A DNA stretch of 64,000 nucleotides from Arsenophonus sp031446145 (GCA_031446145.1 CP132903.1:124001-188000), one strand, 5' to 3'. Positions 27,003 through 36,673 are shown, numbered from the stretch's first letter. Numbers and translations are program-made. Notes: a model not told the origin generated them from the letters alone.

Positions 27003-28895
27003 TTGAATACGAATAAAAAAAAACGTAACCATTTGCGTGATTATACAGCTGAATCTACATTGTTTATGCGCAGGGCATTTATATCTTTTAGTATTATTAT
27101 AATATTAGTAATGATTTTAATCACTAATTTATATAATTTACAAGTCATAAAACATGACGACTACAAAACTCTTTCTAATGAAAATCGTATAAAAATAGTA
27201 CCTATTCCACCAACTCGAGGAATTATTTATGATAGAAATGGTATCCCTATTGCATTAAATCGTACTGTTTATCAATTAGAATTGATGCCTGAAAAAATAA
27301 TTAATATAGAAGAAATATTTAGTGAATTACGTGCTCTAATTAATCTGACAGATGAAGATATTGAAAACTTTAAAAAAGAACGCAAACACTCGCGAGCCTT
27401 CACCTATATACCTTTAAAAACTTCACTTAATGAAATACAGGTAGCACGTTTTTCAGTAAATCAATATCGATTTCCTGGCGTTGAAATAAAAAGTTACCAA
27501 CGTCGTTACTATCCTTATGGTGCCACTCTTAGCCACATTATTGGTTATGTTGCTAAAATTAATAATAAAGATATAGCACGTTTAGAAAATAATGGTCTAA
27601 TAAAAAATTATACTGCCACTCATGATATTGGTAAACTAGGTGTAGAACGTTATTACGAAAATATTTTACATGGAAAAACAGGTTACGAAGAAGTTGAAGT
27701 AAATAGCCACGGGAAAATAATACGTCAACTTCATGAACAAACTCCACATGCTGGCAAAGATATTTATTTAACAATTGATCTTGATTTACAAATGAAGATA
27801 GAACAATTACTAACCGATAGCCGTGCTGCTGTTGTTGTTACAGATCCACGTAATGCAGAAATATTAGCTCTTATATCAAAACCAAGTTACGATCCTAATT
27901 TGTTTGTTAATGGTATTTCTTACAAAGATTATCAAGCTTTATTAAAAAATCCAGATCATCCGTTAATTAATAGAACTACACAAGGACTTTATCCGCCTGC
28001 CTCAACTGTAAAACCATTTATAGCCGTTGCCGCATTAAGTGAAAACATTATCACTACAAATTATACTATTATCGATCCTGGCTGGTGGCAACTACCCAAT
28101 TCTGAAAAACGTTATAGAGATTGGAAAAAATTAGGACACGGCAAGTTAAATGTTATTAGGGCTATAATTGAATCAGCAGATACTTTTTTTTATCAAATTT
28201 CTTATGATATGGGTATTGATCGTATATCAAAATGGATGCAAAAATTTGGTTATGGAAACTATACTGGAATTGATCTTGCAGAAGAACGTTCAGGAATTAT
28301 GCCTACACGTGAATGGAAACAAAAAAAATACAAAAAACCTTGGTATCATGGAGATACAATTCCTATTGGCATTGGTCAAGGTTATTGGATAACAACACCA
28401 ATTCAAATGGCAAAAGCATTGATGATTTTAATTAATAATGGGATTATTAAAATTCCACACCTTTTATATGGAACTAAATTAGGCAATACAATGATACCAT
28501 ACAAACAAAAAAAATGTCTAAAAATTAATAATGTTCATACGTCATTTTGGGAATTAGCAAAAGAAGGAATGTATGGTGTTGCTAATGCATCAAATGGTAC
28601 AGCTCACAAACACTTTATAAATACCAGTTATAAAGCTGCCATTAAATCAGGAACAGCACAAATATTTAGCTATGAAACATATAACAGAAATAAACTTGCT
28701 GAACATTTACGTGATCATAAATTAATGATTGGTTTTGCTCCTTATCAAAATCCGATAATTTCTATTGCGATAATTCTTGAAAATGGCGGCACCGGATCAA
28801 ATATTGGAGATCTGGTACGCAACATCTTTGATTACGCATTACTTAATAAATATACTCATCAAATAACATCTAATGATATCTCTGTAGAAGAATAA
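27003..28895 (+). CDS. mrdA: Penicillin-binding protein 2 (elongasome transpeptidase)
   Basis: PBP2 cross-links peptidoglycan during cell elongation together with RodA. The 630 residues match E. coli MrdA (633). One membrane anchor lies at about residues 26-46, followed by the pedestal and the transpeptidase domain. The catalytic serine is S334 in ASTVKP; SAD and KSGTA motifs follow. It starts with TTG 27003, which gives the conserved NHLRDYTAES near the N terminus. A nine-A tract at codons 4-6 is in frame. mrdB follows by 10 bases. Confidence 0.96.
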   Translation: MNTNKKKRNHLRDYTAESTLFMRRAFISFSIIIILVMILITNLYNLQVIKHDDYKTLSNENRIKIVPIPPTRGIIYDRNGIPIALNRTVYQLELMPEKIINIEEIFSELRALINLTDEDIENFKKERKHSRAFTYIPLKTSLNEIQVARFSVNQYRFPGVEIKSYQRRYYPYGATLSHIIGYVAKINNKDIARLENNGLIKNYTATHDIGKLGVERYYENILHGKTGYEEVEVNSHGKIIRQLHEQTPHAGKDIYLTIDLDLQMKIEQLLTDSRAAVVVTDPRNAEILALISKPSYDPNLFVNGISYKDYQALLKNPDHPLINRTTQGLYPPASTVKPFIAVAALSENIITTNYTIIDPGWWQLPNSEKRYRDWKKLGHGKLNVIRAIIESADTFFYQISYDMGIDRISKWMQKFGYGNYTGIDLAEERSGIMPTREWKQKKYKKPWYHGDTIPIGIGQGYWITTPIQMAKALMILINNGIIKIPHLLYGTKLGNTMIPYKQKKCLKINNVHTSFWELAKEGMYGVANASNGTAHKHFINTSYKAAIKSGTAQIFSYETYNRNKLAEHLRDHKLMIGFAPYQNPIISIAIILENGGTGSNIGDLVRNIFDYALLNKYTHQITSNDISVEE

Positions 28896-28905
28896 CAAAA
28901 AATAT

Positions 28906-30018
28906 ATGAATGATAACTTACAACAATTATCTATCTTTACACGTTTACATATTGATCTTTTAATGTTTTTAATTATTCTTACCTTAATAATATATAGTGT
29001 TATAATTATGTGGAGTGCCAGCGGACAAGATATTAATATCATGCAACATAAATTAATTCAAATTATAATTGGATTGATTATCATGATTTTTATGGCACAA
29101 GTATCACCACGTATATATGAAAAATTAGCTCCTTCTTTATATATATTGTGTTTAATATTACTAATTTTTGTAGATATATTTGGACAAATAAGCAAAGGAG
29201 CACAAAGATGGTTAGATCTTGGATTTATTCGTTTTCAACCATCAGAAATAGCTAAAATTGCAGTTCCATTAATGATAGATCGTTTTTTAAACAGAAATTT
29301 TTTCCCTTTAACATTTAAAAATACAATACTTGCCTTAATACTTATATTACTACCAACTTTACTTGTTGCAGCACAGCCAGATCTTGGCACATCTATTTTA
29401 ATCGCCGCTTCTGGATTATTTATTCTTTTTTTAGCTGGCATAAATTGGAAATTCATGACTATAGCTATTACTGGTATCCTTTTCTTTGTTCCTATTTTAT
29501 GGTTTTTTTTAATGCACGATTATCAACGTAATCGTATTATGATGTTACTAAATCCAGAAATGGATCCACTAGGTGCTGGATATCATATTATCCAATCAAA
29601 AATTGCTATCGGTTCTGGAGGTTTATTTGGAAAAAACTGGTTACATGGGACACAATCACAATTGGAGTTTCTACCAGAACGTCATACTGATTTTATTTTT
29701 GCAGTGATCGCCGAAGAACTTGGATTAATAGGAGTTATTATTTTACTTATATTATACTTGCTATTAATAATACGTGGTTTAATAATTGCAACAAACGCAC
29801 AAAACACTTTTGGCAGAATTATGGTTGGTGGGCTCATGTTAATTTTATTTATCTATATCTTTGTCAATATAGGAATGGTTAGTGGTATTTTACCTGTAGT
29901 AGGTGTACCTTTACCATTAATCAGTTATGGTGGATCTTCATTTATTGTTTTGATGGCAGGATTTGGTATTATTATGTCTATACATACACATAGAAAATTG
30001 TTGTCAAATAATTTATAA
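28906..30018 (+). CDS. mrdB: RodA SEDS peptidoglycan glycosyltransferase
   Basis: RodA polymerises lipid II into glycan strands with PBP2. The 370 residues equal E. coli RodA in length. About ten membrane spans are visible. The SEDS hallmark sequences are present, including QPSEIAKIA, the QPDLGTS segment and the C-terminal PLPLISYGGSS. Together with mrdA and dacA this indicates a rod-type wall. rlpA, next in E. coli, is missing. Confidence 0.97.
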   Translation: MNDNLQQLSIFTRLHIDLLMFLIILTLIIYSVIIMWSASGQDINIMQHKLIQIIIGLIIMIFMAQVSPRIYEKLAPSLYILCLILLIFVDIFGQISKGAQRWLDLGFIRFQPSEIAKIAVPLMIDRFLNRNFFPLTFKNTILALILILLPTLLVAAQPDLGTSILIAASGLFILFLAGINWKFMTIAITGILFFVPILWFFLMHDYQRNRIMMLLNPEMDPLGAGYHIIQSKIAIGSGGLFGKNWLHGTQSQLEFLPERHTDFIFAVIAEELGLIGVIILLILYLLLIIRGLIIATNAQNTFGRIMVGGLMLILFIYIFVNIGMVSGILPVVGVPLPLISYGGSSFIVLMAGFGIIMSIHTHRKLLSNNL

Positions 30019-30730
30019 ATTAAAAATTTTATAAAATATATTATAACTGTTTAAATAAAATCATATCTGAAATAATGAAAGAATATAAATATATTCAAAG
30101 TATTAAAAAAATGTAAAATATGTAAGTTTTATTACATAAAATATATCCGCTCTATAATATCATAAAATCACAGAGATATTTTTTGATTAAAAAAAAATCT
30201 TGTTTTTAATCTTTATTATTTAAAAAGACAACAAAAAACGTATCTTATTAAAATCATTAGGATATTAACAATATTATTCATATATTTTGATTAAATTAAT
30301 TTTTAATGGGAATAACAAAAAGCATGTGGTATATTTTATAGAATAATTATATGTTATTAGTTACTTAAAAAGTAACTAAATTAATATCTTGGAAACTATA
30401 TTTTATCTTATATAAAGATAAAATATATTATTGTATAAATAAATTTTAACATACATAAAAAAATATCGAATTACTTTATTATGTAATATAAAAAGAATAA
30501 TCGATTATTTTGTTTTTTAAATTAAACTATAATATATAAAGAGTGTGATCATTTCACATATAAAAAATATTTTCATGATATAAAATATAAATTTTATTAT
30601 ATAAAAAATCATTTAAAAAAATAATTTAAATATCAATGCTTTACAAATTTTATAATATTACTTTATTTTAAATAAAATTAAGAACAATTGTATCAAAATA
30701 TTAACAAAAAAACCCAGAATATTATTCATT
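30019..30730. other. Gene-free AT-rich spacer (rlpA position)
   Basis: rlpA lies here in E. coli; no trace is readable. Two perfect hairpins lie close together at 30357-30379 and 30397-30427. Confidence 0.6.
30357..30427. repeat. Two adjacent hairpins
   Basis: First hairpin: TTAGTTACT at 30357-30365 pairs with 30371-30379 across a 5-base loop. Second hairpin: a 13-bp perfect stem, 30397-30409 with 30415-30427, also with a 5-base loop. Both are AT-rich and lack U-tracts, so terminator function is doubtful. Confidence 0.4.
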
Positions 30731-31945
30731 ATGAAATATCTATTTTTTTTACAATTTATACGCATAATAATATTAAATATTACTCTTATATTTTCAGTGA
30801 TAACATTTGCTGACATAAAAACTCAATCGCCAAATAATTTTATCTACTTAAAACATCCAGATATTAATGCTGCATCTTACATTCTTATTGATTATTATTC
30901 AGGAAAGGTTTTATCTGAAAAAAATGCTGATCACCGTCGTAACCCAGCTAGTTTAACTAAATTAATGACAACTTATACAATTGGTCAAAAAATTAAAACC
31001 GGCAAAATCAGTATGAATGATAAAGTTATTATAGATAATAATTCGTGGATACATAACCCAATTTTTAAAGGCTCTTCACTTATGTTTTTAAAACATGGTG
31101 ATCAAGTTTCTATATCCCAATTAATGAGAGGTATTATTTTACAATCTGGTAATGATGCCTGTGTAGTCATAGCAAAATACATTGCTGGTGATGAAACTAA
31201 TTTTATTAAACTAATGAATTATAATGTAAAAAAAATGGGATTAAAAAATACTCACTTTCTTACTGTGCACGGATTAGATTTTGATGGACAATATAGTTCA
31301 GCACGTGATATAGCATTAATTGCACAAGCTTTAATTCGTGATATTCCAGAATATTCTATTTATAAAGAAAAAGAATTTACTTTTAATAACATTCGTCAAT
31401 TAAACCGCAACACTTTATTATGGAATAAAAATTTTAATGTTGATGGTATTAAAACAGGATATACCACAGCTGCAGGATATAATCTGGTTGCTTCTGCTAC
31501 GAAAGGAAATATGCGATTAATATCAGTTATATTGGGTGCTCATAGCAAAGATATACGCAATATAGAAAGCAAAAAATTACTAAACTGGGGATTTAATTTT
31601 TTTGAAACCATAAAATTATTAGAGAAAAAAAAACAATTGCTTTCTCAAGCTATTTTTTTTGGTGATAAACATCAAGTATCATTAGGAATTAATAAAAATC
31701 TTTATATAACAATTCCACGTAGACGTATAAAGGATATAAAAATTTATTATACATTCAATAATGTCTTACAAGCACCTTTAAAAAAAAACACAATTGTCGG
31801 ATATATTACAGTAGAATTAGACAAAAAAAATATTGAACAACAACCTTTAGTTTCATTAACAGAAGTAAATAAAGGTAATTTTTTATTTAAAATAATCGAT
31901 TATTTTAAATTATTGTTTTATTACTTATTTAATTATAATATTTAA
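30731..31945 (+). CDS. dacA: D-alanyl-D-alanine carboxypeptidase PBP5
   Basis: PBP5 trims the terminal D-Ala from peptidoglycan stem peptides and helps keep cell shape. The 404 residues match E. coli DacA (403). A signal peptide ends near Ala27. Active-site motifs are SLTK (S74, K77), SGN (139-141) and KTG (241-243). The C-terminal end after about residue 385 is the amphipathic membrane anchor. ybeD, next in E. coli, is missing. Confidence 0.96.
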   Translation: MKYLFFLQFIRIIILNITLIFSVITFADIKTQSPNNFIYLKHPDINAASYILIDYYSGKVLSEKNADHRRNPASLTKLMTTYTIGQKIKTGKISMNDKVIIDNNSWIHNPIFKGSSLMFLKHGDQVSISQLMRGIILQSGNDACVVIAKYIAGDETNFIKLMNYNVKKMGLKNTHFLTVHGLDFDGQYSSARDIALIAQALIRDIPEYSIYKEKEFTFNNIRQLNRNTLLWNKNFNVDGIKTGYTTAAGYNLVASATKGNMRLISVILGAHSKDIRNIESKKLLNWGFNFFETIKLLEKKKQLLSQAIFFGDKHQVSLGINKNLYITIPRRRIKDIKIYYTFNNVLQAPLKKNTIVGYITVELDKKNIEQQPLVSLTEVNKGNFLFKIIDYFKLLFYYLFNYNI

Positions 31946-32419
31946 TATTATTTGTAATATCTTATTTAAAGTTTTTTTTAGAATACCAATAAATAATTAT
32001 AGTTATTAGTAATTTTACATAAATTAAAAAACCATGCAAAAAATAAATTTTTAAAAAATGCTTTAAAATTATTTAATATGTTAAAAAACAAAACAATAAT
32101 TACAACAATACAGATTAATCAATATTTTTAATATAAAAATTTATAAATGATATTTTTGTTAAAAATCTGCTTGTTTCACTATAATCATTTAACCTGATAT
32201 TTAAAATATTCAAGATTAAAAATTTTATTTTATTACAGACCAATATTAAAAACCAATAAATAAAAATTCTTAAATACATACTTAAAATAATATATCATCA
32301 TTTAAAATAAAAAATATAATTTTACTTTCATTATAGTAAAACTATATAGTATAATTGTTTAAATAATTTTCACTAATTACAACATATAATTATATCATCT
32401 TTATTATATTATTAAAAAT
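31946..32419. other. Gene-free AT-rich spacer (ybeD position)
   Basis: ybeD (lipoate-related regulator) sits here in E. coli. No remnant is readable. The promoter of lipB should be here. Confidence 0.6.
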
Positions 32420-32482
32420 ATTAAAAATAACATTATATTCCGTCATTTAGGGCTCCATGCTTACCAATTTATTTTAGAGGCC
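32420..32482 (+). other. Conserved in-frame N-terminal coding sequence of lipB without a canonical start
   Basis: The 21 codons upstream of the first ATG of lipB encode sequence matching the E. coli LipB N terminus: FRHLGLHAYQFILEAMHEF here against VRQLGLQPYEPISQAMHEF. The frame is open back to a stop at 32387-32389, but contains no ATG, GTG, TTG or CTG. ATT codons occur at 32408, 32411, 32420 and 32432. ATT 32420 gives nearly the E. coli length. Confidence 0.7.
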
Positions 32483-33052
32483 ATGCATGAATTTACAAAA
32501 AAAAGAGCTATCGATACACCAGATGAAATTTGGCTTCTTGAGCATTACCCCGTTTTTACACAAGGGCAAACCGGAAAAAAGGAACACTTATTAGTATCAA
32601 ATAATATTCCGGTAATTCAATCAGACCGCGGTGGACAAATAACCTATCATGGTCCGGGACAGTTAATAATGTATATTTTATTGAACTTAAAACGTTATGA
32701 AATTAGCATAAAAAAAATAATTCATATACTAGAAAATACGGTTATTTATACTTTAAATGAATTGGGAATTAAAAGTTATTCACAAGATGCATTTCCTGGT
32801 GTTTATGTTAGCAAAAAAAAAATTTGCTCTTTAGGATTACGTATTAATAAAGGTTGTACTATGCACGGTTTAGCATTAAATGTTAATATGGACCTAACAC
32901 CATTCAAACAAATTAATCCTTGCGGTAATATCGGTATGCAAATGACTCAAATAAATGAATTTATCCCCCATATTCAAATTAAAGACATAGAACCTTTAGT
33001 TATAAAAAATTTTTGTCATTTATTGCAATTAACAACTATGGATCCAATGTAA
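32483..33052 (+). CDS. lipB: Octanoyl-ACP:protein octanoyltransferase LipB
   Basis: LipB moves octanoate from acyl carrier protein to the lipoyl domains of 2-oxo-acid dehydrogenases, the first step of lipoylation. From the first ATG there are 189 residues; E. coli has 213. Conserved segments are HYPVFTQGQ, SDRGGQITYHGPGQ, KICSLGLR and the catalytic Cys in INPCGN. The coordinates use the first canonical start, but the conserved residues upstream suggest that translation begins about 21 codons earlier (see 32420-32482). lipA lies 100 bases downstream. Confidence 0.93.
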   Translation: MHEFTKKRAIDTPDEIWLLEHYPVFTQGQTGKKEHLLVSNNIPVIQSDRGGQITYHGPGQLIMYILLNLKRYEISIKKIIHILENTVIYTLNELGIKSYSQDAFPGVYVSKKKICSLGLRINKGCTMHGLALNVNMDLTPFKQINPCGNIGMQMTQINEFIPHIQIKDIEPLVIKNFCHLLQLTTMDPM

Positions 33053-33126
33053 AAAATTAATTTTAATCATTATTTACAAACAATAAAAAAATATTTAAGA
33101 ATAATTATCGATAACAAAATAAAATA

Positions 33127-33150
33127 TATTATCTTATATACAAGATAATA
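33127..33150 (+). promoter_or_regulatory. Hairpin just before the lipA start
   Basis: TATTATCTT at 33127-33135 pairs with 33142-33150 around a 6-base loop. The right arm ends two bases before the ATG of lipA, so a formed hairpin would cover its ribosome-binding site. It is all A/T apart from one G-C pair, so it is weak. Confidence 0.35.
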
Positions 33151-33152
33151 AG

Positions 33153-34139
33153 ATGGATTATAAAAGTATTATGAATGAAAATATTAAAAAAAAAAACAAG
33201 AAGCAATATCCTAATTCTGATAAAATATCATCAATCCCTATAAAAATTATTGCAACAAGTTATAAAAAAGTATCAAATAAACCTACATGGCTTAAAATAA
33301 AAATACCTAACGATTTTACTCGCATAGAAAAAATTAAAAATGCGATGCGAAAAAATGGCTTACATTCAGTATGCGAAGAGGCTGCTTGTCCTAATCTCCC
33401 TGAGTGTTTTAACAGAGGTACGGCTACTTTCATGATTTTAGGTGCCATTTGCACTCGACATTGTCCATTTTGCAATGTCACTAAAGGACGCCCTAATATG
33501 CCCGATCCAAATGAACCTATCAAGTTAGCAAAAACCATAAAAGATATGCGTTTAAATTATATTGTTATTACTTCTGTCAATCGTGATGATCTACATGATG
33601 GTGGGGCAAAACATTTTGCTGATTGCATCATTTCTATTAGAAAAAAAAATCCACATATAAAAATAGAAATACTGGTTCCTGACTTTCGTGGAAGAACCAA
33701 CCAAGCTCTCAAAATTTTATCTAAAATACCACCAGATGTTTTTAATCATAATATCGAAAATGTACCTCGTATATACAAAAAAATTCGTCCTGGAGCAAAT
33801 TATCATGGATCGTTAAAATTACTGGAAAAATTTAAAATAATACATCCTAAAATACCAACAAAATCAGGATTAATGGTTGGATTAGGTGAAACAAATCAAG
33901 AAATAAAAGATGTTATGTATGATTTAAGACAACATGGCGTTACTATGCTTACTGTAGGGCAATATCTTCAACCAAGCCCTGATCATTTATCTGTAGAACG
34001 ATATGTCAGTCCTTCAGAATTTCAAAACATAAAAAAAGATGCCATAGCAATGGGTTTTACACACGTAGCATGTGGCCCATTAGTACGTTCATCTTATCAT
34101 GCAGAGTTGCAATCTAAAGGAATGATAAATATCAAATAA
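33153..34139 (+). CDS. lipA: Lipoyl synthase LipA
   Basis: LipA is the radical-SAM enzyme that inserts two sulfurs into protein-bound octanoyl groups. The 328 residues match E. coli LipA (321). The auxiliary cluster cysteines are C74, C79 and C85, and the radical-SAM cluster cysteines are C100, C104 and C107 (CTRHCPFC). An 11-A tract lies in frame at codons 12-15 (33186-33196), ahead of the conserved part. It works with LipB; flavodoxin encoded at 11077 is a likely electron donor. Confidence 0.97.
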   Translation: MDYKSIMNENIKKKNKKQYPNSDKISSIPIKIIATSYKKVSNKPTWLKIKIPNDFTRIEKIKNAMRKNGLHSVCEEAACPNLPECFNRGTATFMILGAICTRHCPFCNVTKGRPNMPDPNEPIKLAKTIKDMRLNYIVITSVNRDDLHDGGAKHFADCIISIRKKNPHIKIEILVPDFRGRTNQALKILSKIPPDVFNHNIENVPRIYKKIRPGANYHGSLKLLEKFKIIHPKIPTKSGLMVGLGETNQEIKDVMYDLRQHGVTMLTVGQYLQPSPDHLSVERYVSPSEFQNIKKDAIAMGFTHVACGPLVRSSYHAELQSKGMINIK

Positions 34140-34388
34140 TTTTTTTATTAATTTAATATGGAATAATTATTAATGTTATAATTATCATTAATAACAAAAA
34201 ATAATGATCAATTTTTATACGCTATACTATTATTATCCACTATAAATTACACAAAAAACAGCTGATTAGTATATTTTTTTTAAAAAATAATTATTTTAAA
34301 AATAATAGAAATTTACTATATTATTAATATATGTACATTTTTTACTTATCTCCAATTTTTTTTAAAAAATAAAATAATATAAAATAAA

Positions 34389-34838
34389 TTATTTAGGAAT
34401 AATATTTATATTTAGTTTTACTAAAACATCATTATGGAATTTTAAAATAACTTCATGCTGACCAACAGTACGTAATACCCCATCTGGTAAACACACTTCA
34501 TTTTTTGTAATTGTAACACCTTTTTCAGTAACCACTTCTGCAATATCACGACCACTTATTGAACCAAATAATTTACCCTCATTCCCTGCTTTAGAAGCAA
34601 TAGTTATGATTTTTAATTCATTAATTTTTTCAGCACGTTTTTTAGCAATAGATAAATTTTTTTCTAATTTAGCTTGTATTTCAGCACAACGCATTTTAAA
34701 AAAAGAAATATTTTTTTTAGTTGCAGGAACTGCTTTCCCATAAGGAATTAAATAATTACGTGCATAACCGGCTTTAACATTAACTGTATCACCTAATTTA
34801 CCTAAATTGTCTACTTTATCTAATAAAATTATTTGCAT
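34389..34838 (-). CDS. rplI: 50S ribosomal protein L9
   Basis: L9 reaches from the L1 stalk region and influences frame maintenance. At 149 residues it equals E. coli L9. The N-terminal domain starts MQIILLDKVDNLGKLGD, a long linker helix runs from about residue 40 to 75, and the C-terminal domain is complete. It is the last gene of the rpsF-rpsR-rplI group and lies 38 bases after rpsR. Confidence 0.97.
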   Translation of the reverse strand: MQIILLDKVDNLGKLGDTVNVKAGYARNYLIPYGKAVPATKKNISFFKMRCAEIQAKLEKNLSIAKKRAEKINELKIITIASKAGNEGKLFGSISGRDIAEVVTEKGVTITKNEVCLPDGVLRTVGQHEVILKFHNDVLVKLNINIIPK

Positions 34839-34876
34839 TATTTTATCCTTAACTCATCATAAATTTATAAAAAAAA

Positions 34877-35104
34877 TCACTGATGATGATCCGTATATGG
34901 TAATAAAGACAAATAACGTGCTCGCTTAATTGCTTTAGCAAGCTGTCGTTGATATTTTGCACTAGTGCCAGTAATGCGACTAGGTACAATTTTACCACTT
35001 TCAGTAATATAATTTTTTAATGTTGTGATATCTTTATAATCAATTTCTTGAACACCTTCTGCTGTAAATCGGCAGAACTTACGACGTCGAAAATAACGTG
35101 GCAT
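34877..35104 (-). CDS. rpsR: 30S ribosomal protein S18
   Basis: S18 binds the platform of the small subunit as a pair with S6. The 75 residues equal E. coli S18, from MPRYFRRRKFCRFTAEG to the basic C terminus. Cys11 is present. In E. coli priB lies between rpsF and rpsR; here only a 227-base spacer remains. Confidence 0.97.
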   Translation of the reverse strand: MPRYFRRRKFCRFTAEGVQEIDYKDITTLKNYITESGKIVPSRITGTSAKYQRQLAKAIKRARYLSLLPYTDHHQ

Positions 35105-35331
35105 TTTTTTATATTCTCCAATAATTTATTTGCAAGTAATGAAATAACATATACGATAAAAACATTTTTTTTGAAACTAAACAATAATTATTTTTATAAT
35201 TTATTAATATATTATAAATATTTATTTTTATTTCTGAAATAAAGATTACACGGGATCTATATAATAGAACTTTAAATTATATACTAAAAATATATATTAT
35301 ATTACAATTAGTATTAAAAAAATTACCTTTT
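35105..35331. other. Short spacer at the priB position
   Basis: E. coli has priB (primosomal protein N, about 104 codons) between rpsF and rpsR. The 227 bases here are shorter than the gene and have no similarity that I can see. Confidence 0.6.
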
Positions 35332-35724
35332 TTAATGTTTTATTACTTTATTTTTTAATTTTTCTTGATTTTCACCAAAAGAATCGTAAGAAAAACGATT
35401 TTCTTTAGTTTTAATCATCATGGGGGATGATTCCGTAATTGCATGTTTAATTTTTATAATCATACTACGAATAATAGCATCGTTAAATCGAAAAATCGTC
35501 TCTAATTCATCAATTACTACTTGTGGAGCTTCTACATTCATGAGAACATAATGTGCTTTATGCAATTTTTTTATCATATAGGCTAATTGACGTCTTCCCC
35601 AATCTTCTAAACGATGAACTTTCCCCTTTGCATCAATAATTAATTTAGTATAACGTTCAATCATATTTGATACAGTTTCGCTCTGATCTGGATGAACCAT
35701 GAAAATAATTTCGTAATGACGCAT
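35332..35724 (-). CDS. rpsF: 30S ribosomal protein S6
   Basis: S6 pairs with S18 on the 30S platform. The 130 residues match E. coli S6 (131-135), from MRHYEIIFMVHPDQSE through GRRQLAYMIKKLHKAHYVLMN. The acidic C-terminal tail is replaced by a mixed Lys/Asn stretch. A good AAGGAG ribosome site precedes the ATG. The leader carries a hairpin at 35755-35800. Confidence 0.97.
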   Translation of the reverse strand: MRHYEIIFMVHPDQSETVSNMIERYTKLIIDAKGKVHRLEDWGRRQLAYMIKKLHKAHYVLMNVEAPQVVIDELETIFRFNDAIIRSMIIKIKHAITESSPMMIKTKENRFSYDSFGENQEKLKNKVIKH

Positions 35725-35754
35725 AGTTTTTGCTCCTTATGGATTATTATATCA

Positions 35755-35800
35755 ACCTCCTCGTTATTAAAATCAACCACATTATATAAAAATTGGAGGT
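35755..35800 (-). promoter_or_regulatory. GC-rich hairpin in the rpsF leader
   Basis: On the minus strand ACCTCC (35800-35795) can pair with GGAGGT (35760-35755), 30 bases before the rpsF ATG. In enteric bacteria the rpsF leader folds to bind the S6:S18 pair for autoregulation. Position and GC content fit that, but I do not see the CCG element clearly, so the assignment is inference. Confidence 0.45.
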
Positions 35801-35920
35801 AAGGAACTTCTTAGTGTATTGCAATTCAAAAAAATATATTTTTATTATACTGATTTTACAATTAAAGTTCAAATAATAGATTATAGATCTTCTCTATACT
35901 AAATATATTTTATAAAAAAG

Positions 35921-36673
35921 CTAAGCATTAATAAATCGCTGACGAACTATTTCAAATAAACATATTCCTGTTGCAACAGAAACATTTAAAGAATTTACTT
36001 TACCTAACATTGGAATTCTAATCAAATCATCACAGTTTTTTCTTGTTAAACGTCGGATACCTTTATTCTCAGAACCCATCACTAAAGCAATAGCTCCAGT
36101 TAATTTTTTATTATATAGCGTATAATTGCTTTCAGTTACTGTACCAATAATCCGAATATGATTTTGCTGTAATTGACGTAATGTTTGAGCAAGATTAGTA
36201 ACTCTAATAAATGGTACACTTTCATCAGCACCACAAGCAACTTTTTTAGCTATAGAATTAAGATTAGCAGATTTATCTTTAGGTGCAATCACCATATCAA
36301 CACCCGCTGCATCTGCACTACGCAAACAAGCACCTAAATTATATGGATCTGTGATGCAATCTAGTATAAGTATAAAAGGGATTTTTATATAAGAAAGGAT
36401 CATTGCTAAATCACTATCTTTATAGTCTCTACTAGATTTAATAAATGCAACAATGCCTTGATGTACAGCGTTTTCTGTTATACGATCCATCCATTTTCGA
36501 CTCACTATATGTATAATAATACCTAAATTATTAAACTGATGAATTAGTGATAATAAACGTTTATTTTTATTTTCTTTAATAATATATACTTTTTGAAAAC
36601 GTGAATAATCTATTTCTAATATTTTTTGCACTGAATGAATGCCATAAATCATTTTATTCATAAATTTATTCAT
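35921..36673 (-). CDS. rlmB: 23S rRNA 2'-O-methyltransferase RlmB
   Basis: RlmB methylates G2251 in the P loop of 23S rRNA. The 250 residues align with E. coli RlmB (243). An L30e-like N-terminal domain is followed by a SpoU trefoil-knot domain with DPYNLGACLRSADAAG and the C-terminal SLNVSVATGICLFE. The start is uncertain: ATG 36673 and ATG 36661 are both in frame, and 36661 gives the E. coli length. It keeps its E. coli place between rpsF and rnr. Confidence 0.95.
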   Translation of the reverse strand: MNKFMNKMIYGIHSVQKILEIDYSRFQKVYIIKENKNKRLLSLIHQFNNLGIIIHIVSRKWMDRITENAVHQGIVAFIKSSRDYKDSDLAMILSYIKIPFILILDCITDPYNLGACLRSADAAGVDMVIAPKDKSANLNSIAKKVACGADESVPFIRVTNLAQTLRQLQQNHIRIIGTVTESNYTLYNKKLTGAIALVMGSENKGIRRLTRKNCDDLIRIPMLGKVNSLNVSVATGICLFEIVRQRFINA

